Shown here piece by piece: positions 16,932-25,555 of a DNA stretch of 64,000 nucleotides. The stretch spans positions 115,327-179,326 of the forward strand of contig JBGUIX010000002.1 of NCBI GenBank assembly GCA_045113315.1, read 5' to 3'. Each line of letters opens with the position of its first letter. Position 1 is the first letter of the stretch. A model generated the notes under the pieces. That model saw only the letters and a list, made by a program, of their open reading frames with translations, searched no databases and had not been told where the DNA came from. Made by a program: the position numbers and the translations under genes. The DNA is from RUG13091 sp045113315. GTDB lineage: Bacteria; Bacillota_I; Bacilli_A; RFN20; CAG-826.

Positions 16932-17005
16932 TGGAGCACGTGACGGGAATCGGACCCGCGTATTCAGCTTGGGAAGCTGACGTTCTGCCATTGAACTACA
17001 CATGC
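16932..17005 (-). tRNA. tRNA-Gly (anticodon CCC)
   Basis: Acceptor GCATGTG/CACGTGC, anticodon stem TCAGC/GCTGA with loop TTCCCAA, T-loop TCCGATT, and an encoded CCA. It reads GGG and is the last tRNA of the cluster. Confidence 0.92.
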
Positions 17006-17046
17006 ATGTAAGTAATTTTAATCAAAGAAGATAATTTAGTAAATTA

Positions 17047-17064
17047 AAAGCCTATTTCTAGGCT
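17047..17064 (-). terminator. Weak hairpin between tRNA-Val and tRNA-Gly
   Basis: AGCCTA, loop GAAA, TAGGCT, followed by TTTTAATTT on the minus strand. It may be a partial terminator or a processing signal. Confidence 0.45.
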
Positions 17065-17075
17065 AATAAACATTC

Positions 17076-17151
17076 TGGTGGGTACTGACGGGATCGAACC
17101 GCCGACCTCCTGTACGTCAAACAGGTGCTCTCCCAGCTGAGCTAAATACCC
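17076..17151 (-). tRNA. tRNA-Val (anticodon GAC)
   Basis: Acceptor GGGTATT/AGTACCC, anticodon stem CCTGT/ACAGG with loop TTGACGT, T-loop TTCGATC, and an encoded CCA. Confidence 0.94.
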
Positions 17152-17154
17152 AAT

Positions 17155-17231
17155 TGGTGCCGACTATCGGAATTGAACCAACAACCTACTGATTACGATT
17201 CAGTTGCTCTGCCAAATTGAGCTAAGTCGGC
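17155..17231 (-). tRNA. tRNA-Thr (anticodon CGT)
   Basis: Acceptor GCCGACT/AGTCGGC, anticodon stem ACTGA/TCAGT with loop ATCGTAA, T-loop TTCAATT, and an encoded CCA. It reads ACG. It starts 50 nt after the stop of the upstream flavoprotein gene with no clear terminator between, so read-through from that gene is likely. Confidence 0.93.
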
Positions 17232-17281
17232 AACTAAACCGCTTATATATATTAGTAAAACTAAAGAAAACTTGCAAGAGA

Positions 17282-18820
17282 TTAATGATGATATTTTGTA
17301 ATCTTCAATCCTGAAGTATTAATTGCAAATGAATAATTCTCTTTTTTACAAATTCTTTGAATAGCAAATTTACCTTCCGCTAAAGCAAGAGGAAGTCCAC
17401 CTGGGCACTGTAACCATTGACTGGCCATCACAAAATTCTTTAAACCTTTGACAAACCCGTTATGGGTATACATTGAGTCTTTATGAGTATATAAGAAACC
17501 CATATATGCTCCTCTAGAAGCATTGGTGTATCGATTTAATGTTTTAGGTGTAGAAACATCTAAAATGCGTAAATTACCTTTAAATTGCGGGAATTTTGCA
17601 ATAATTCTAGCTTTAACAGCGTTGGCTAAATCCACTTTCTTTTGACGATATTGTTTATGATTATTTTTATATAAATCATTCCAGTAATTATATTCGTCAC
17701 CATATTGATCAATTAAAACGTTATAGATAGTTTTACCGTTTTTCACAAATGTTTCTTTATCGTAGTTATAGTTTCTAATGGTTAAATGATCGATCTTAGC
17801 TCCACCGACAAATAACGGTTCACATTCAAAAGAATATGGAGCCGGAATGTCTGTATCATTTCCTTCAAAAGCTAATAAACAACATGTAGGAGCGGGGTGA
17901 CGTTTATGATTAAAGAATCTCTTATCGAGTTTATTATTTTTAAATTGATTTAATAATAATTTGTTCATAGTGAAATTAGGATCTAAAGCGGAAATTACAT
18001 AATCACCATAATATTTCGTGCCGTCTTTAAGGACCGCGCCAATGGCTTTATTATCACTAGTTAAAACATAGGAAACATCTTTATTAAGTTTTAAAGTTCC
18101 ACCTAATGATAAGAAACGATTTTTCATTCTTTCCACCATCGGTTTAGAACCGCCTTCTGGAATTCCACCATCGCCACTAGCGACAGTGGCATAGCTAAAG
18201 AGCATACAATATAAGTTACCAGCCCCTGGTTGCGCATGAGTAATCGCCCATCTAAGCGCCGGATGTTTAAATCTCTTCGCATATTTCTCGCAACTCATCT
18301 TCATCGTCTTTAAATAACTTGGCCAAACATTTAAAACATCTAATCCAAGTTTAATGACTTTTAATGGATTCATCATTGAGACAGGCATATCTAAAGGTAA
18401 ATTGATGCTCATGATATCTCTAACCATTTTAAAGAAATGTTTAATTTCTCTTTTATCAACTGGAGAAATTGTTATCCATTCTTCCTCCGCTTTTTTAAGA
18501 TCGCGGTAGAAAGTCACTTTAGTGTTTTGATATTCAAAAGTTCCCCAACTATCGAGTTGTAAGATTTTAGTATCTTTATCGATAGCACCGACGTTTTTCC
18601 ACATCGTGTTAACATCTTTACCATCTTTAGTACCAGTCAACCAGTGGATACAACCATCGATATATCTTCCTTCTCTATACCAGCCTGTACATAGACCTCC
18701 GACAGAAGGATTTTTTTCTAATATGACCGCGTGAAAACCGTTTTGCTCCGCATATATTCCAGCGGTCAAACCACTAATTCCGGCACCAATAATGAGAATT
18801 GTTTTTCTTTCCATGGCCAT
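17282..18820 (-). CDS. FAD-dependent oxidoreductase, phytoene desaturase-like (CrtI family)
   Basis: 512 aa. The N-terminal dinucleotide fold reads ILIIGAGISGLTAGIYAEQNG with a downstream acidic residue (ILEKNPSVGGLCTGW), the GG motif of the amine-oxidase/CrtI superfamily. The C-terminal FAD signature is QCPGGLPLALAEGKFAIQ. Relatives include carotenoid desaturases and retinol-saturase-like enzymes; the substrate cannot be told and no carotenoid genes are nearby. Two starts are possible, 18820 or 18814; a TACAAT box lies 7 nt before the second one and no Shine-Dalgarno is seen. It lies downstream of the manganese ATPase. Confidence 0.8.
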   Translation of the reverse strand: MAMERKTILIIGAGISGLTAGIYAEQNGFHAVILEKNPSVGGLCTGWYREGRYIDGCIHWLTGTKDGKDVNTMWKNVGAIDKDTKILQLDSWGTFEYQNTKVTFYRDLKKAEEEWITISPVDKREIKHFFKMVRDIMSINLPLDMPVSMMNPLKVIKLGLDVLNVWPSYLKTMKMSCEKYAKRFKHPALRWAITHAQPGAGNLYCMLFSYATVASGDGGIPEGGSKPMVERMKNRFLSLGGTLKLNKDVSYVLTSDNKAIGAVLKDGTKYYGDYVISALDPNFTMNKLLLNQFKNNKLDKRFFNHKRHPAPTCCLLAFEGNDTDIPAPYSFECEPLFVGGAKIDHLTIRNYNYDKETFVKNGKTIYNVLIDQYGDEYNYWNDLYKNNHKQYRQKKVDLANAVKARIIAKFPQFKGNLRILDVSTPKTLNRYTNASRGAYMGFLYTHKDSMYTHNGFVKGLKNFVMASQWLQCPGGLPLALAEGKFAIQRICKKENYSFAINTSGLKITKYHH

Positions 18821-18854
18821 AATTGTATTAGATAAATAATAATTTAGTTCTCTA

Positions 18855-18900
18855 CAGATACCTGTATCTACTCTACTAGATTATTTTTCTTTAGTAGAGT
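18855..18900 (-). terminator. Hairpin over the stop codon of the P-type ATPase, plus adjacent palindrome
   Basis: ACTCTACTA (18900-18892) inside the coding end pairs with TAGTAGAGT (18878-18870) beyond the stop; the stop codon is in the loop. A perfect short palindrome AGATAC-AG-GTATCT follows (18868-18855). There is no U tract, so this may be an RNA-stability or processing element rather than a terminator. Confidence 0.5.
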
Positions 18901-21637
18901 TAATCTTTTTCTTTAAGAAAAGAATGAGAACAATGATCTCGTGAACAAGAATTGGAGCAAAGGACAAGGCGAATACTAAACCCCATTGTAAGGCGTTTAG
19001 TGGCGCGCATTTAAAGAAACCGTTCACTCCAGGAACCATAACCACAAAGAAGTTAAGTCCGATGCCTAAAACAAAGGAAATCCATAATAAATAGTTTTTG
19101 CTATAGAAATTATGGATGAATGACTTTCTAATGGAAGTCATACCTAACATATGGAATAATTCTGAGAAACTTAAGACACAGAAAGCCATGGTTTGGCTAA
19201 TCATTCTAATGTCAGTATTTTCATTTAATAACAAGGCGATATCATCTAAGGAAGATGGGTGACCCATAATAAAGACTGGTAATAAATAAGCTAATACTGT
19301 GGTAATAGTAATTAATAAACCATAACCAAAGGTGAGATAATAACCACCTCTAGAGAATAAGGATTCTTTTGGATTTCTTGGCTTATCATCCATGATACCA
19401 CTCTCCTTTTCATCAGCGCCTAAAGCGACCGCTGGTAAGGAGTCAGTAATTAAATTAACCCATAAGATATGAATCGCTAATAATGGGGTTGGTAAATTGT
19501 AGTTATGGATGAATAAAGACATCACCACTACTGTAAACATCGCCAAAACTTCAGCGATATTTGTGCTTAATAAGAATAAGACCGTCTTTTTAATATTTGT
19601 GTAGATGCCTCTACCTTCTTCAACCGCTTTTTCGATAGAAGCAAAGTTATCATCGGTTAAGACCATGTCCGCGGCTCCTTTAGCGACGTCAGTACCAGTA
19701 ATACCCATGGCAATACCAATATCGGCATTCTTTAATGAAGGAGCGTCATTAACACCATCACCAGTCATCGCAGCGATGTTGCCATTGGCTCTAACCGCAG
19801 TCACAATTTGAACCTTATTTTGTGGTGAAACACGAGCAAAAACATGGCAAGTCTTCACTTTTTCTTGTAATTGTTCTGGAGTTAAGGCATCGATTTCATC
19901 GCCAGAAAGGGCTTCGCCGTTTTCATCAGCAATGCCAAGTTCTTTAGCAATCGCTAAGGCGGTAGTCTTATGGTCACCAGTAATCATAATTGTGGTGATA
20001 CCAGCTTTCTTAAAGATGGAAACAGCGTTCTTGGCTTCTGATCTTGGTGGGTCAATCATACCCACTAAACCGATAAAGACTAATTGTTCTTCTTTTAAGT
20101 CATTAGATTCTCTATAAGCTAAACCGAGAACACGTAAAGCAGAGACCGCCATCTTATCGCTAGACGCCATAATATTCTCTTTATCTTTAGCGGTTATTTT
20201 TCTTTCTTTACCGTTTTCTAAAATACGATCAGCGTTCTTTAAAATTGAATCGATCGCACCTTTGGTGAAGATAACTTTTTTGCCTTCATATTCGTGTTGT
20301 GTAGACATCATCTTACGAACACTATCGAAAGGTATTTCGTTAATACGAGGATATTTCTTTTCTAAATAATCTTTATGTAAATCAAGTTTATTCGCATATT
20401 CCACTAAAGCAATTTCAGTGGGATCACCATATAAACCATTATCAACGGAAGCATTGCTACAAAGTGATAAACCAGAAGCTAATAAAATACAATCTTTATT
20501 AACTAGTTCTTCACCTTCCACAAATTTACCATTTAAATAGGCCTTTACTACTGTCATCTTGTTTTGGGTTAATGTTCCAGTTTTATCACTACAAACGACA
20601 GAAACAGCACCTAATGTTTCAACAGATGGTAGTTTTCTCACAATTGTGTTAGCTCTAACCATCTTTTGAACACCTAAAGCTAAAACGATAGTCACAACCG
20701 CTGGTAAACCTTCTGGAATAGCAGCCACCGCTAATGAGATAGCAAACATAAAGTTTTCAATAATTCCATCAATCCAACCATCTGTGGTTAATGGTTTAAC
20801 GGAATTAGTTTTAAATAAATCAATTAATTGAATGCCGAATAAAACAATGACAATCGCTAAAGTTAAAATACCTAAGAATTTTGATAATTTAGCTAATTGT
20901 TTTTGTAAAGGAGTGGTATCATCATCACTTTCTGATAATAATTTTGCAATTTTACCAGTTTCAGTGTTCATGCCAGTTAAAATGACAACACCTTCACCAC
21001 GTCCATAAACAACAGGTGTGGACATATAAGCCATATTGACTCTATCGCCAACCCCAACTTCATCAGAAAAAACAATTTCGGAGTCTTTTTCGACTGGTAA
21101 AGATTCACCAGTTAAAGATGACTCATCAGTTTTTAAATTAATGGCTTCAATAAGTCTTAAGTCCGCTGGAACAGTTCTTCCTTCTTCTAAAATAACAATA
21201 TCCCCCGGAACAAGTTCTTCGGCTTTTAGTTCAACTAAAGCCCCATCTCTTCTGACAATACAAGTTGGAGAAGACATTCTTTTTAAAGCCTCTAATGATT
21301 TTTCAGCTTTACTTTCTTGTACCGTACCAATAATAGCGTTTAAAACACAAACACCCATGATGATGATTGGATCAGCAAAATCAAAATCCGCGCCATTATG
21401 GATACTGTTATAAATACTAATCGCTACGCTTAATAAAGCAGCGGCAATTAAAATGAAGATCATCGGATCGTTAAAATTAGATAAAAACACTAATATAAGT
21501 GGTGTTTTCTTCTTTTCTGCTAATTTATTTAGGCCATATTTAGCGATTCTTTGACCTGCTTCTTCAGTAGATAAGCCTACTTTCGGATCAACACTTAGTT
21601 CTTTAAGTGTTTCCTTGGAACTTTTTGTTTCGTACAT
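18881..21637 (-). CDS. P2-type cation ATPase under a Mn riboswitch, probable Mn2+ (or Ca2+) exporter
   Basis: 918 aa. The full P2A core is present: actuator TGESLPV, TM4 AAIPEGLPAVV, CSDKTGTLTQNKM with the phosphorylated Asp, KGA nucleotide site, MTGDGVNDAPSLK hinge, and TM6 WVNLITDSLPA with the Asn and Asp used for ion binding. The family is usually called calcium-transporting ATPase. Here a yybP-ykoY riboswitch, which senses Mn2+, lies directly upstream and mntP is the next gene, so manganese export like Lactococcus YoaB is the better guess. AAAGGAG precedes the ATG. Confidence 0.88.
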   Translation of the reverse strand: MYETKSSKETLKELSVDPKVGLSTEEAGQRIAKYGLNKLAEKKKTPLILVFLSNFNDPMIFILIAAALLSVAISIYNSIHNGADFDFADPIIIMGVCVLNAIIGTVQESKAEKSLEALKRMSSPTCIVRRDGALVELKAEELVPGDIVILEEGRTVPADLRLIEAINLKTDESSLTGESLPVEKDSEIVFSDEVGVGDRVNMAYMSTPVVYGRGEGVVILTGMNTETGKIAKLLSESDDDTTPLQKQLAKLSKFLGILTLAIVIVLFGIQLIDLFKTNSVKPLTTDGWIDGIIENFMFAISLAVAAIPEGLPAVVTIVLALGVQKMVRANTIVRKLPSVETLGAVSVVCSDKTGTLTQNKMTVVKAYLNGKFVEGEELVNKDCILLASGLSLCSNASVDNGLYGDPTEIALVEYANKLDLHKDYLEKKYPRINEIPFDSVRKMMSTQHEYEGKKVIFTKGAIDSILKNADRILENGKERKITAKDKENIMASSDKMAVSALRVLGLAYRESNDLKEEQLVFIGLVGMIDPPRSEAKNAVSIFKKAGITTIMITGDHKTTALAIAKELGIADENGEALSGDEIDALTPEQLQEKVKTCHVFARVSPQNKVQIVTAVRANGNIAAMTGDGVNDAPSLKNADIGIAMGITGTDVAKGAADMVLTDDNFASIEKAVEEGRGIYTNIKKTVLFLLSTNIAEVLAMFTVVVMSLFIHNYNLPTPLLAIHILWVNLITDSLPAVALGADEKESGIMDDKPRNPKESLFSRGGYYLTFGYGLLITITTVLAYLLPVFIMGHPSSLDDIALLLNENTDIRMISQTMAFCVLSFSELFHMLGMTSIRKSFIHNFYSKNYLLWISFVLGIGLNFFVVMVPGVNGFFKCAPLNALQWGLVFALSFAPILVHEIIVLILFLKKKINSTKEK

Positions 21638-21650
21638 AAAAAACTCCTTT

Positions 21651-21740
21651 TGCAGTAATCGTCTCGCTCATAAACTATGGTCATATTCCGGATTTAATAT
21701 CGTGTTGACGAATATATGACTTCGCTACTCCCGCTTACTT
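21651..21740 (-). ncRNA. yybP-ykoY manganese riboswitch
   Basis: The minus-strand leader shows the known consensus: loop-1 segment GCGGGAGTAGCGAAG (21735-21721), the loop-3 segment CGTCAACACG (21710-21701), paired GTCATAT (21720-21714) with ATATGAC (21686-21680), then GAGCGAGAC. P1 is closed by AGTAA (21739-21735) with TTACT (21658-21654). In known members Mn2+ binding turns expression on. P1 ends only a few bases before the Shine-Dalgarno AAAGGAG, so control of translation is possible; no intrinsic terminator is visible. A TATAAT box at 21752-21757 is the likely promoter. Confidence 0.9.
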
Positions 21741-21787
21741 ATGTCTTCTTTATTATAAAGAATTTAATAATAAAAACACTAATTATT

Positions 21788-22423
21788 TTAAATACCAAGG
21801 TAATGAGATAAGACAATCCATACCGCTAAAAGGATAAGAATACATCCTCCGATAATCCCAGATATCTCATATTTACCTTTTAATAATTTATTAATTTGAT
21901 TACCTAAAAATAATCCCATTAAAGAGATACAAAAGGTTATTACTAAAACAATAGATACATGTAACCAAATGGTATAGACAGTTGATACATCAGCGTGAAA
22001 AGCCACACCCGCTGCTAAAGCATCAATTGCAGTAGCAAAACCAAAGAATATTACTTCTTTAACTGAGAATAATCTTTCTTTCTTTTCTTCACTTGGTTTA
22101 CGCATTTCCATAATTGATTCAATGAGCATCTTGCCACCGATAAATATCAGTAAACCGAAAGCCACCCACACCACTACTTTAGAAGCAATATTACCTGCTT
22201 GAGCGCCAGCGAATTCTCCCGCTAATCTTTCTATTAATTCTACAAGCCAAAAGCCGATTAAAGGCATAAAGGCTTGTAAAAATCCAAAGACAAAAGAGAT
22301 AAAGAAAGATTTCTTTTTATTAATATCGCTATAAGTTAATCCATCAGTGACCGCCACAGAAAATGCATCCGCACTTAAGGCAATACCGAATAAGATTACT
22401 TGTAATAAAATCTGAAAAGTCAT
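21788..22423 (-). CDS. mntP: Manganese efflux pump MntP
   Basis: 211 aa with six transmembrane helices. The two conserved acidic motifs of the MntP/LysE-like fold are present: ALSADAFSVAVTDGL near residue 20 and FATAIDALAAGVAF near residue 135. It exports Mn2+ from the cytoplasm and is often behind a yybP-ykoY riboswitch; here that riboswitch belongs to the ATPase downstream and mntP has its own promoter. An extended -10 TGCTATAAT (hexamer 22430-22435) ends 6 nt before the ATG, so the mRNA is probably leaderless and mntP itself escapes riboswitch control. Confidence 0.93.
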   Translation of the reverse strand: MTFQILLQVILFGIALSADAFSVAVTDGLTYSDINKKKSFFISFVFGFLQAFMPLIGFWLVELIERLAGEFAGAQAGNIASKVVVWVAFGLLIFIGGKMLIESIMEMRKPSEEKKERLFSVKEVIFFGFATAIDALAAGVAFHADVSTVYTIWLHVSIVLVITFCISLMGLFLGNQINKLLKGKYEISGIIGGCILILLAVWIVLSHYLGI

Positions 22424-22467
22424 GAGTGTATTATAGCACTTGTTTCACAAAAGATATTTTATTAAAT

Positions 22468-22512
22468 AAAAAACCTCCATTAAATCATGACGATTTGGTC
22501 AAGTTTAAGGAG
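22468..22512 (-). terminator. Terminator of the AAA_14/DUF4143 ATPase gene
   Basis: CTCCTTAAA pairs with TTTAATGGAG with one bulge, an inner stem TGAC/GTCA caps it, and six T follow on the minus strand. Confidence 0.8.
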
Positions 22513-22556
22513 CGGTTTTATTTAAGTTGTCTTTATACTTATGATAAAAATGATTT

Positions 22557-23831
22557 TTAATTTTTTAAGGATGTCAGTGGAACTACATAAACTCCATCTG
22601 GACGCCTATAGGCCGCGTTAACCAAACCGCAAATAACACAAAGAGACTTAGCTGGTTTGCCACCATCTTCAATTATTTCACGATTAATTTTAACGAGATT
22701 ATTAGCCGCTTCATCAATTTGATTTGCACCTAATTTTATTTCAAATCCGCACCATGAAGAATCTTCTAATTCAATAATGGCATCTATCTCGTTATTTGCA
22801 TAATCCTGATAATGATAAAGCTTTGCGTTAAAAGAATCGACATAAGTAAGCAAATCTCTTTCAACCATCGATTCAAATAAAAACCCGAAATAATTTAAAT
22901 CATTTAATAATTTATCTTTTGTTAAATGCAAAATGGCACACGCTAATGAAGGATCAACAAAACGTCTTTTTTCACTTTGTTTAACTCTTAAAGATGAACG
23001 GATTCTTGATGAATATGGCGGTATATTTTCAATTAAATATAAATCGCTTAATAAATTCAAATAGTCGGCGATAGTATCGACATCAATATCATCATAATCT
23101 TTGTCTTTAATGTCGTTTTTTAATGTTTTGTTGGTAACAGTAGTAGCTTCGTTTCTTGCTAGCGATTTTAATAACAATTCAACTTTATGTTTGTCCCTTT
23201 TAATATTATCAATCTTGTAAATATCTTCATTTAAAACAGATTTAATATATTCCTTCGAAATAACAAGTGACTGATTAACATTCATATTTAAAGCAGAAGG
23301 CCATCCTCCAACAAGCACACATTCAATCAATTTATCTAATGTTACAGTTTGAGTTATACAATCAATTGCTTTTCCATAACAAATGTCGCGCAAAGATACA
23401 GAGCCATCAGAAATCCCACTTTCATACAATGACATTGGTCGCATTTTCAAATGAGCAATTCTGCCAGTCCCAGAATGAATATATTTGCTTTTGTTGACAG
23501 AAGATGATCCTGTTAGAATAAATTGTCCTTTTATTGGATTAGAATCTACTCTCCCCCTAACGGCATCCCATAATGAAGGTACTTCTTGCCATTCATCAAT
23601 CAATCTGGGGTTATCACCATCCAAAACTAAATCAGGATTAAGAAGTGCAATTTGTCTATTATTAAAATTATTTTTTGGATCAGCTAATAAAAACTCACTA
23701 TTAGAAGCGTTTCTGCCAGTCCAAGTTTTTCCGCACCATTTTGGCCCTTCAATTAACACTGCACCAAATATTTTTAAATACTCTTTAAGTGTTTTATCTA
23801 TTATTCTTTTTTTATAATCTGTATTATTCAT
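22557..23831 (-). CDS. AAA_14/DUF4143 ATPase
   Basis: 424 aa. Walker A is GPKWCGKTW (residues about 30-38), Walker B is PRLIDEWQEVP, and an Arg-finger-like GTGRIAHLKMRPMSLYES follows. The C-terminal DUF4143 domain keeps a nuclease-like motif: NEIDAIIELEDSSWCGFEIKLG (D and ExK). Such proteins are common, often multi-copy, in gut bacteria and archaea; a mobile or defence role has been suggested but is not established. GAGGTAA precedes the ATG. Its base composition is like that of the neighbours. It sits alone between tRNA-Leu and mntP with its own promoter and terminator, as a mobile cassette might. Confidence 0.85.
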   Translation of the reverse strand: MNNTDYKKRIIDKTLKEYLKIFGAVLIEGPKWCGKTWTGRNASNSEFLLADPKNNFNNRQIALLNPDLVLDGDNPRLIDEWQEVPSLWDAVRGRVDSNPIKGQFILTGSSSVNKSKYIHSGTGRIAHLKMRPMSLYESGISDGSVSLRDICYGKAIDCITQTVTLDKLIECVLVGGWPSALNMNVNQSLVISKEYIKSVLNEDIYKIDNIKRDKHKVELLLKSLARNEATTVTNKTLKNDIKDKDYDDIDVDTIADYLNLLSDLYLIENIPPYSSRIRSSLRVKQSEKRRFVDPSLACAILHLTKDKLLNDLNYFGFLFESMVERDLLTYVDSFNAKLYHYQDYANNEIDAIIELEDSSWCGFEIKLGANQIDEAANNLVKINREIIEDGGKPAKSLCVICGLVNAAYRRPDGVYVVPLTSLKN

Positions 23832-23847
23832 CGTTTACCTCAACATT

Positions 23848-23876
23848 ATTTTAAATAAAAGAAAGGTTATAGTCAA
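23848..23876 (-). promoter_or_regulatory. Promoter of the AAA_14/DUF4143 ATPase gene
   Basis: -35 TTGACT (23871-23876) and -10 TAAAAT (23848-23853) with 17-nt spacing on the minus strand. Just upstream ACGGAAT is repeated twice about 23 nt apart. Confidence 0.6.
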
Positions 23877-23939
23877 CAATATTCCGTGCGTTTTATAGTT
23901 TTCATTCCGTATGATTTTTAATTTTTGACCAGTGAGTTT

Positions 23940-23969
23940 TAAAAAATCCCTGACAATGTATCAGAGATT
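23940..23969 (-). terminator. Terminator of tRNA-Leu(CAA)
   Basis: AATCTCTGA and TCAGGGATT form a 9-bp stem, then TTTTTAAAA on the minus strand. Confidence 0.85.
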
Positions 23970-23983
23970 GTAAACTTTTAAGA

Positions 23984-24070
23984 TGGTGCCCAAGGTCGGA
24001 ATCGAACCGACACGGTATCGCTACCGCTGGATTTTGAGTCCAGTGCGTCTACCAATTTCACCACTCGGGC
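23984..24070 (-). tRNA. tRNA-Leu (anticodon CAA)
   Basis: 87 nt with a long variable arm. Acceptor GCCCGAG/CTTGGGC, anticodon stem CTGGA/TCCAG with loop CTCAAAA, T-loop TTCGATT, and an encoded CCA. It reads TTG. A TATAAT box lies a few bases upstream at about 24076. Confidence 0.94.
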
Positions 24071-24113
24071 AACGAGCATATTATATATAATCGTTTTTTC
24101 TTTTTAAAGAGAT

Positions 24114-24137
24114 AAATAAAACGAACTCGAGGTTCGT
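24114..24137 (-). terminator. Terminator of tRNA-Arg
   Basis: ACGAAC (24137-24132) and GTTCGT (24126-24121), loop CTCGA, then TTTATTTATC on the minus strand. Confidence 0.75.
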
Positions 24138-24148
24138 ATTATTAGCTT

Positions 24149-24226
24149 TGGAGCGCCTGGTACGAATTGAACGTACGACCTTATCCTTCGGAGGGCTATG
24201 CTCTTATCCAACTGAGCTACAGGCGC
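24149..24226 (-). tRNA. tRNA-Arg (anticodon CCG)
   Basis: Acceptor GCGCCTG/CAGGCGC, T-stem GTACG/CGTAC, loop CTCCGAA, and an encoded CCA. The anticodon stem TAGCC/GGATA has a G-A mismatch in its middle (positions 29 and 41). It reads CGG. It starts 30 nt after the stop of the antiporter gene and is probably co-transcribed with it. Confidence 0.88.
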
Positions 24227-24256
24227 ATATACCTTATTATTATAAAATATAAGGTT

Positions 24257-25549
24257 TTATTCTTCTTCGGGAATTTCTCCTGCTTTCTTAAGAGCAAATT
24301 TACTCACTAATGGACCAATTAATTCATACACTAATGTGGAAGTTAAGATAATGGCGATAATTAAAGCACCAACTTCTTTAGTTTCTTCATTAGCGGAGAA
24401 TAATGCAGAAGCGGTTGTGGCTAAGCCAATCGCAACACCAGCTTGAGGAATAAGGGCAAAACCGAGGTATTTTTTAATTTTCTCTTCACTATGAGAAATA
24501 GAGGCTCCAGTAAAAGCGCCAAACCATTTACCGATAACTCTAAAGATCATGTAAACAATAGCGATAACTAACACTAATAAGCCATTCTTATTAAAGAAGA
24601 TGGTTAAATCTAAAGATGCACCAGAAATCACAAAGAACATCAAATATATAGGAGAAGTAAATCGATCCATGACATCTAGTGTTCGGTTACTATCCTTACA
24701 CATATTTGTGTATATCGCTCCAATCATCATACACATTAGTAATGATGAAAGCTCAAATCCACCTAAATATTTACTTCTAAATAAGAAATATAAACCACAG
24801 GCTAAAAAGACAGAAAATATCGCGATAATTAAACGGTTATTTCTCGATTTAAAAAATTTATTCATAAATGAGATGAGGAAACCTAAAGCCGCTCCAATAG
24901 ATAGAGAAATAATGATTTCTAATAATGGCTTAACGATCATCTTAAAAGCATCAAATCCACCACTCACATTTAATGAAGTAGCAATTTGGAATAATATCGC
25001 AAAAAGAATTAAAGCAGCGGCGTCATCTAATGCCACAACTGGTAACAAAGTATCAACTAATGGTCCTCTCGCTTTATATTGCTTAATAACCATTAAAGTT
25101 GCTGCTGGAGCAGTAGCGCTAGCGATCGCCCCTAAAGTTAAGACAAGTTGCCAGCTCACTAAATTAGGCATAATAAAGTGCATCACAATTAAAGCAGCGA
25201 TAACCGCAATAGAGGCAAATAAGGCTTCTAATACGGTAATAATTAATACTCTTTTACCGACGACTTTTAAGGTCGACATCTTAAAAGATGAACCGATAGA
25301 AAAAGCGATAAATCCTAAAGCGATTGTGGAAACCCATTTAATCTTATCAATGTAATTATAAATTAAACTTTCTTTTATACCTTCATAAGTAAAGTTATTA
25401 AAAAATAAACCAAAAACAAATGGGCCAACGATAATACCAGTAATGATGTAACCGGTAACATTAGGTAATTTTAAAAGTTTCATCAATCTCGTGGAGATTA
25501 ATGCCGCGAACAAAAGAAGAGCGATGTATAAAAAGATATGAAAATCCAT
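24257..25549 (-). CDS. Cation/proton antiporter, CPA2 (Kef/NapA-like) family
   Basis: 430 aa with about 12-13 transmembrane helices. The start ALISTRLMKLLKLPNVTGYIITGIIVGP is the typical first repeat, and the core has DDAAALILFAI, the acidic pair of CPA2 antiporters in the fifth helix region. The protein ends right after the membrane domain, so no RCK/TrkA-N regulatory domain is attached; the small PII-like protein encoded 6 nt upstream could do that job. Substrate (Na+ or K+) is not clear. No Shine-Dalgarno is seen, so translation is probably coupled to the upstream gene. Confidence 0.85.
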   Translation of the reverse strand: MDFHIFLYIALLLFAALISTRLMKLLKLPNVTGYIITGIIVGPFVFGLFFNNFTYEGIKESLIYNYIDKIKWVSTIALGFIAFSIGSSFKMSTLKVVGKRVLIITVLEALFASIAVIAALIVMHFIMPNLVSWQLVLTLGAIASATAPAATLMVIKQYKARGPLVDTLLPVVALDDAAALILFAILFQIATSLNVSGGFDAFKMIVKPLLEIIISLSIGAALGFLISFMNKFFKSRNNRLIIAIFSVFLACGLYFLFRSKYLGGFELSSLLMCMMIGAIYTNMCKDSNRTLDVMDRFTSPIYLMFFVISGASLDLTIFFNKNGLLVLVIAIVYMIFRVIGKWFGAFTGASISHSEEKIKKYLGFALIPQAGVAIGLATTASALFSANEETKEVGALIIAIILTSTLVYELIGPLVSKFALKKAGEIPEEE

Positions 25550-25555
25550 AATTAA

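Noticed and set aside
18881..21637. Plain calcium-pump annotation
   Set aside because: The core motifs fit a Ca2+ ATPase, but the manganese riboswitch and the neighbouring mntP argue for Mn2+; ion specificity is left open.
22557..23831. Defence-system or toxin-antitoxin annotation for the AAA_14/DUF4143 protein
   Set aside because: No partner gene is present and the family function is not established; kept as ATPase with a nuclease-like domain.
24600..25355. 251-aa plus-strand open frame opposite the antiporter
   Set aside because: It is antisense to a well-supported membrane protein, has low-complexity Lys/Ile text and no ribosome binding site or family match.
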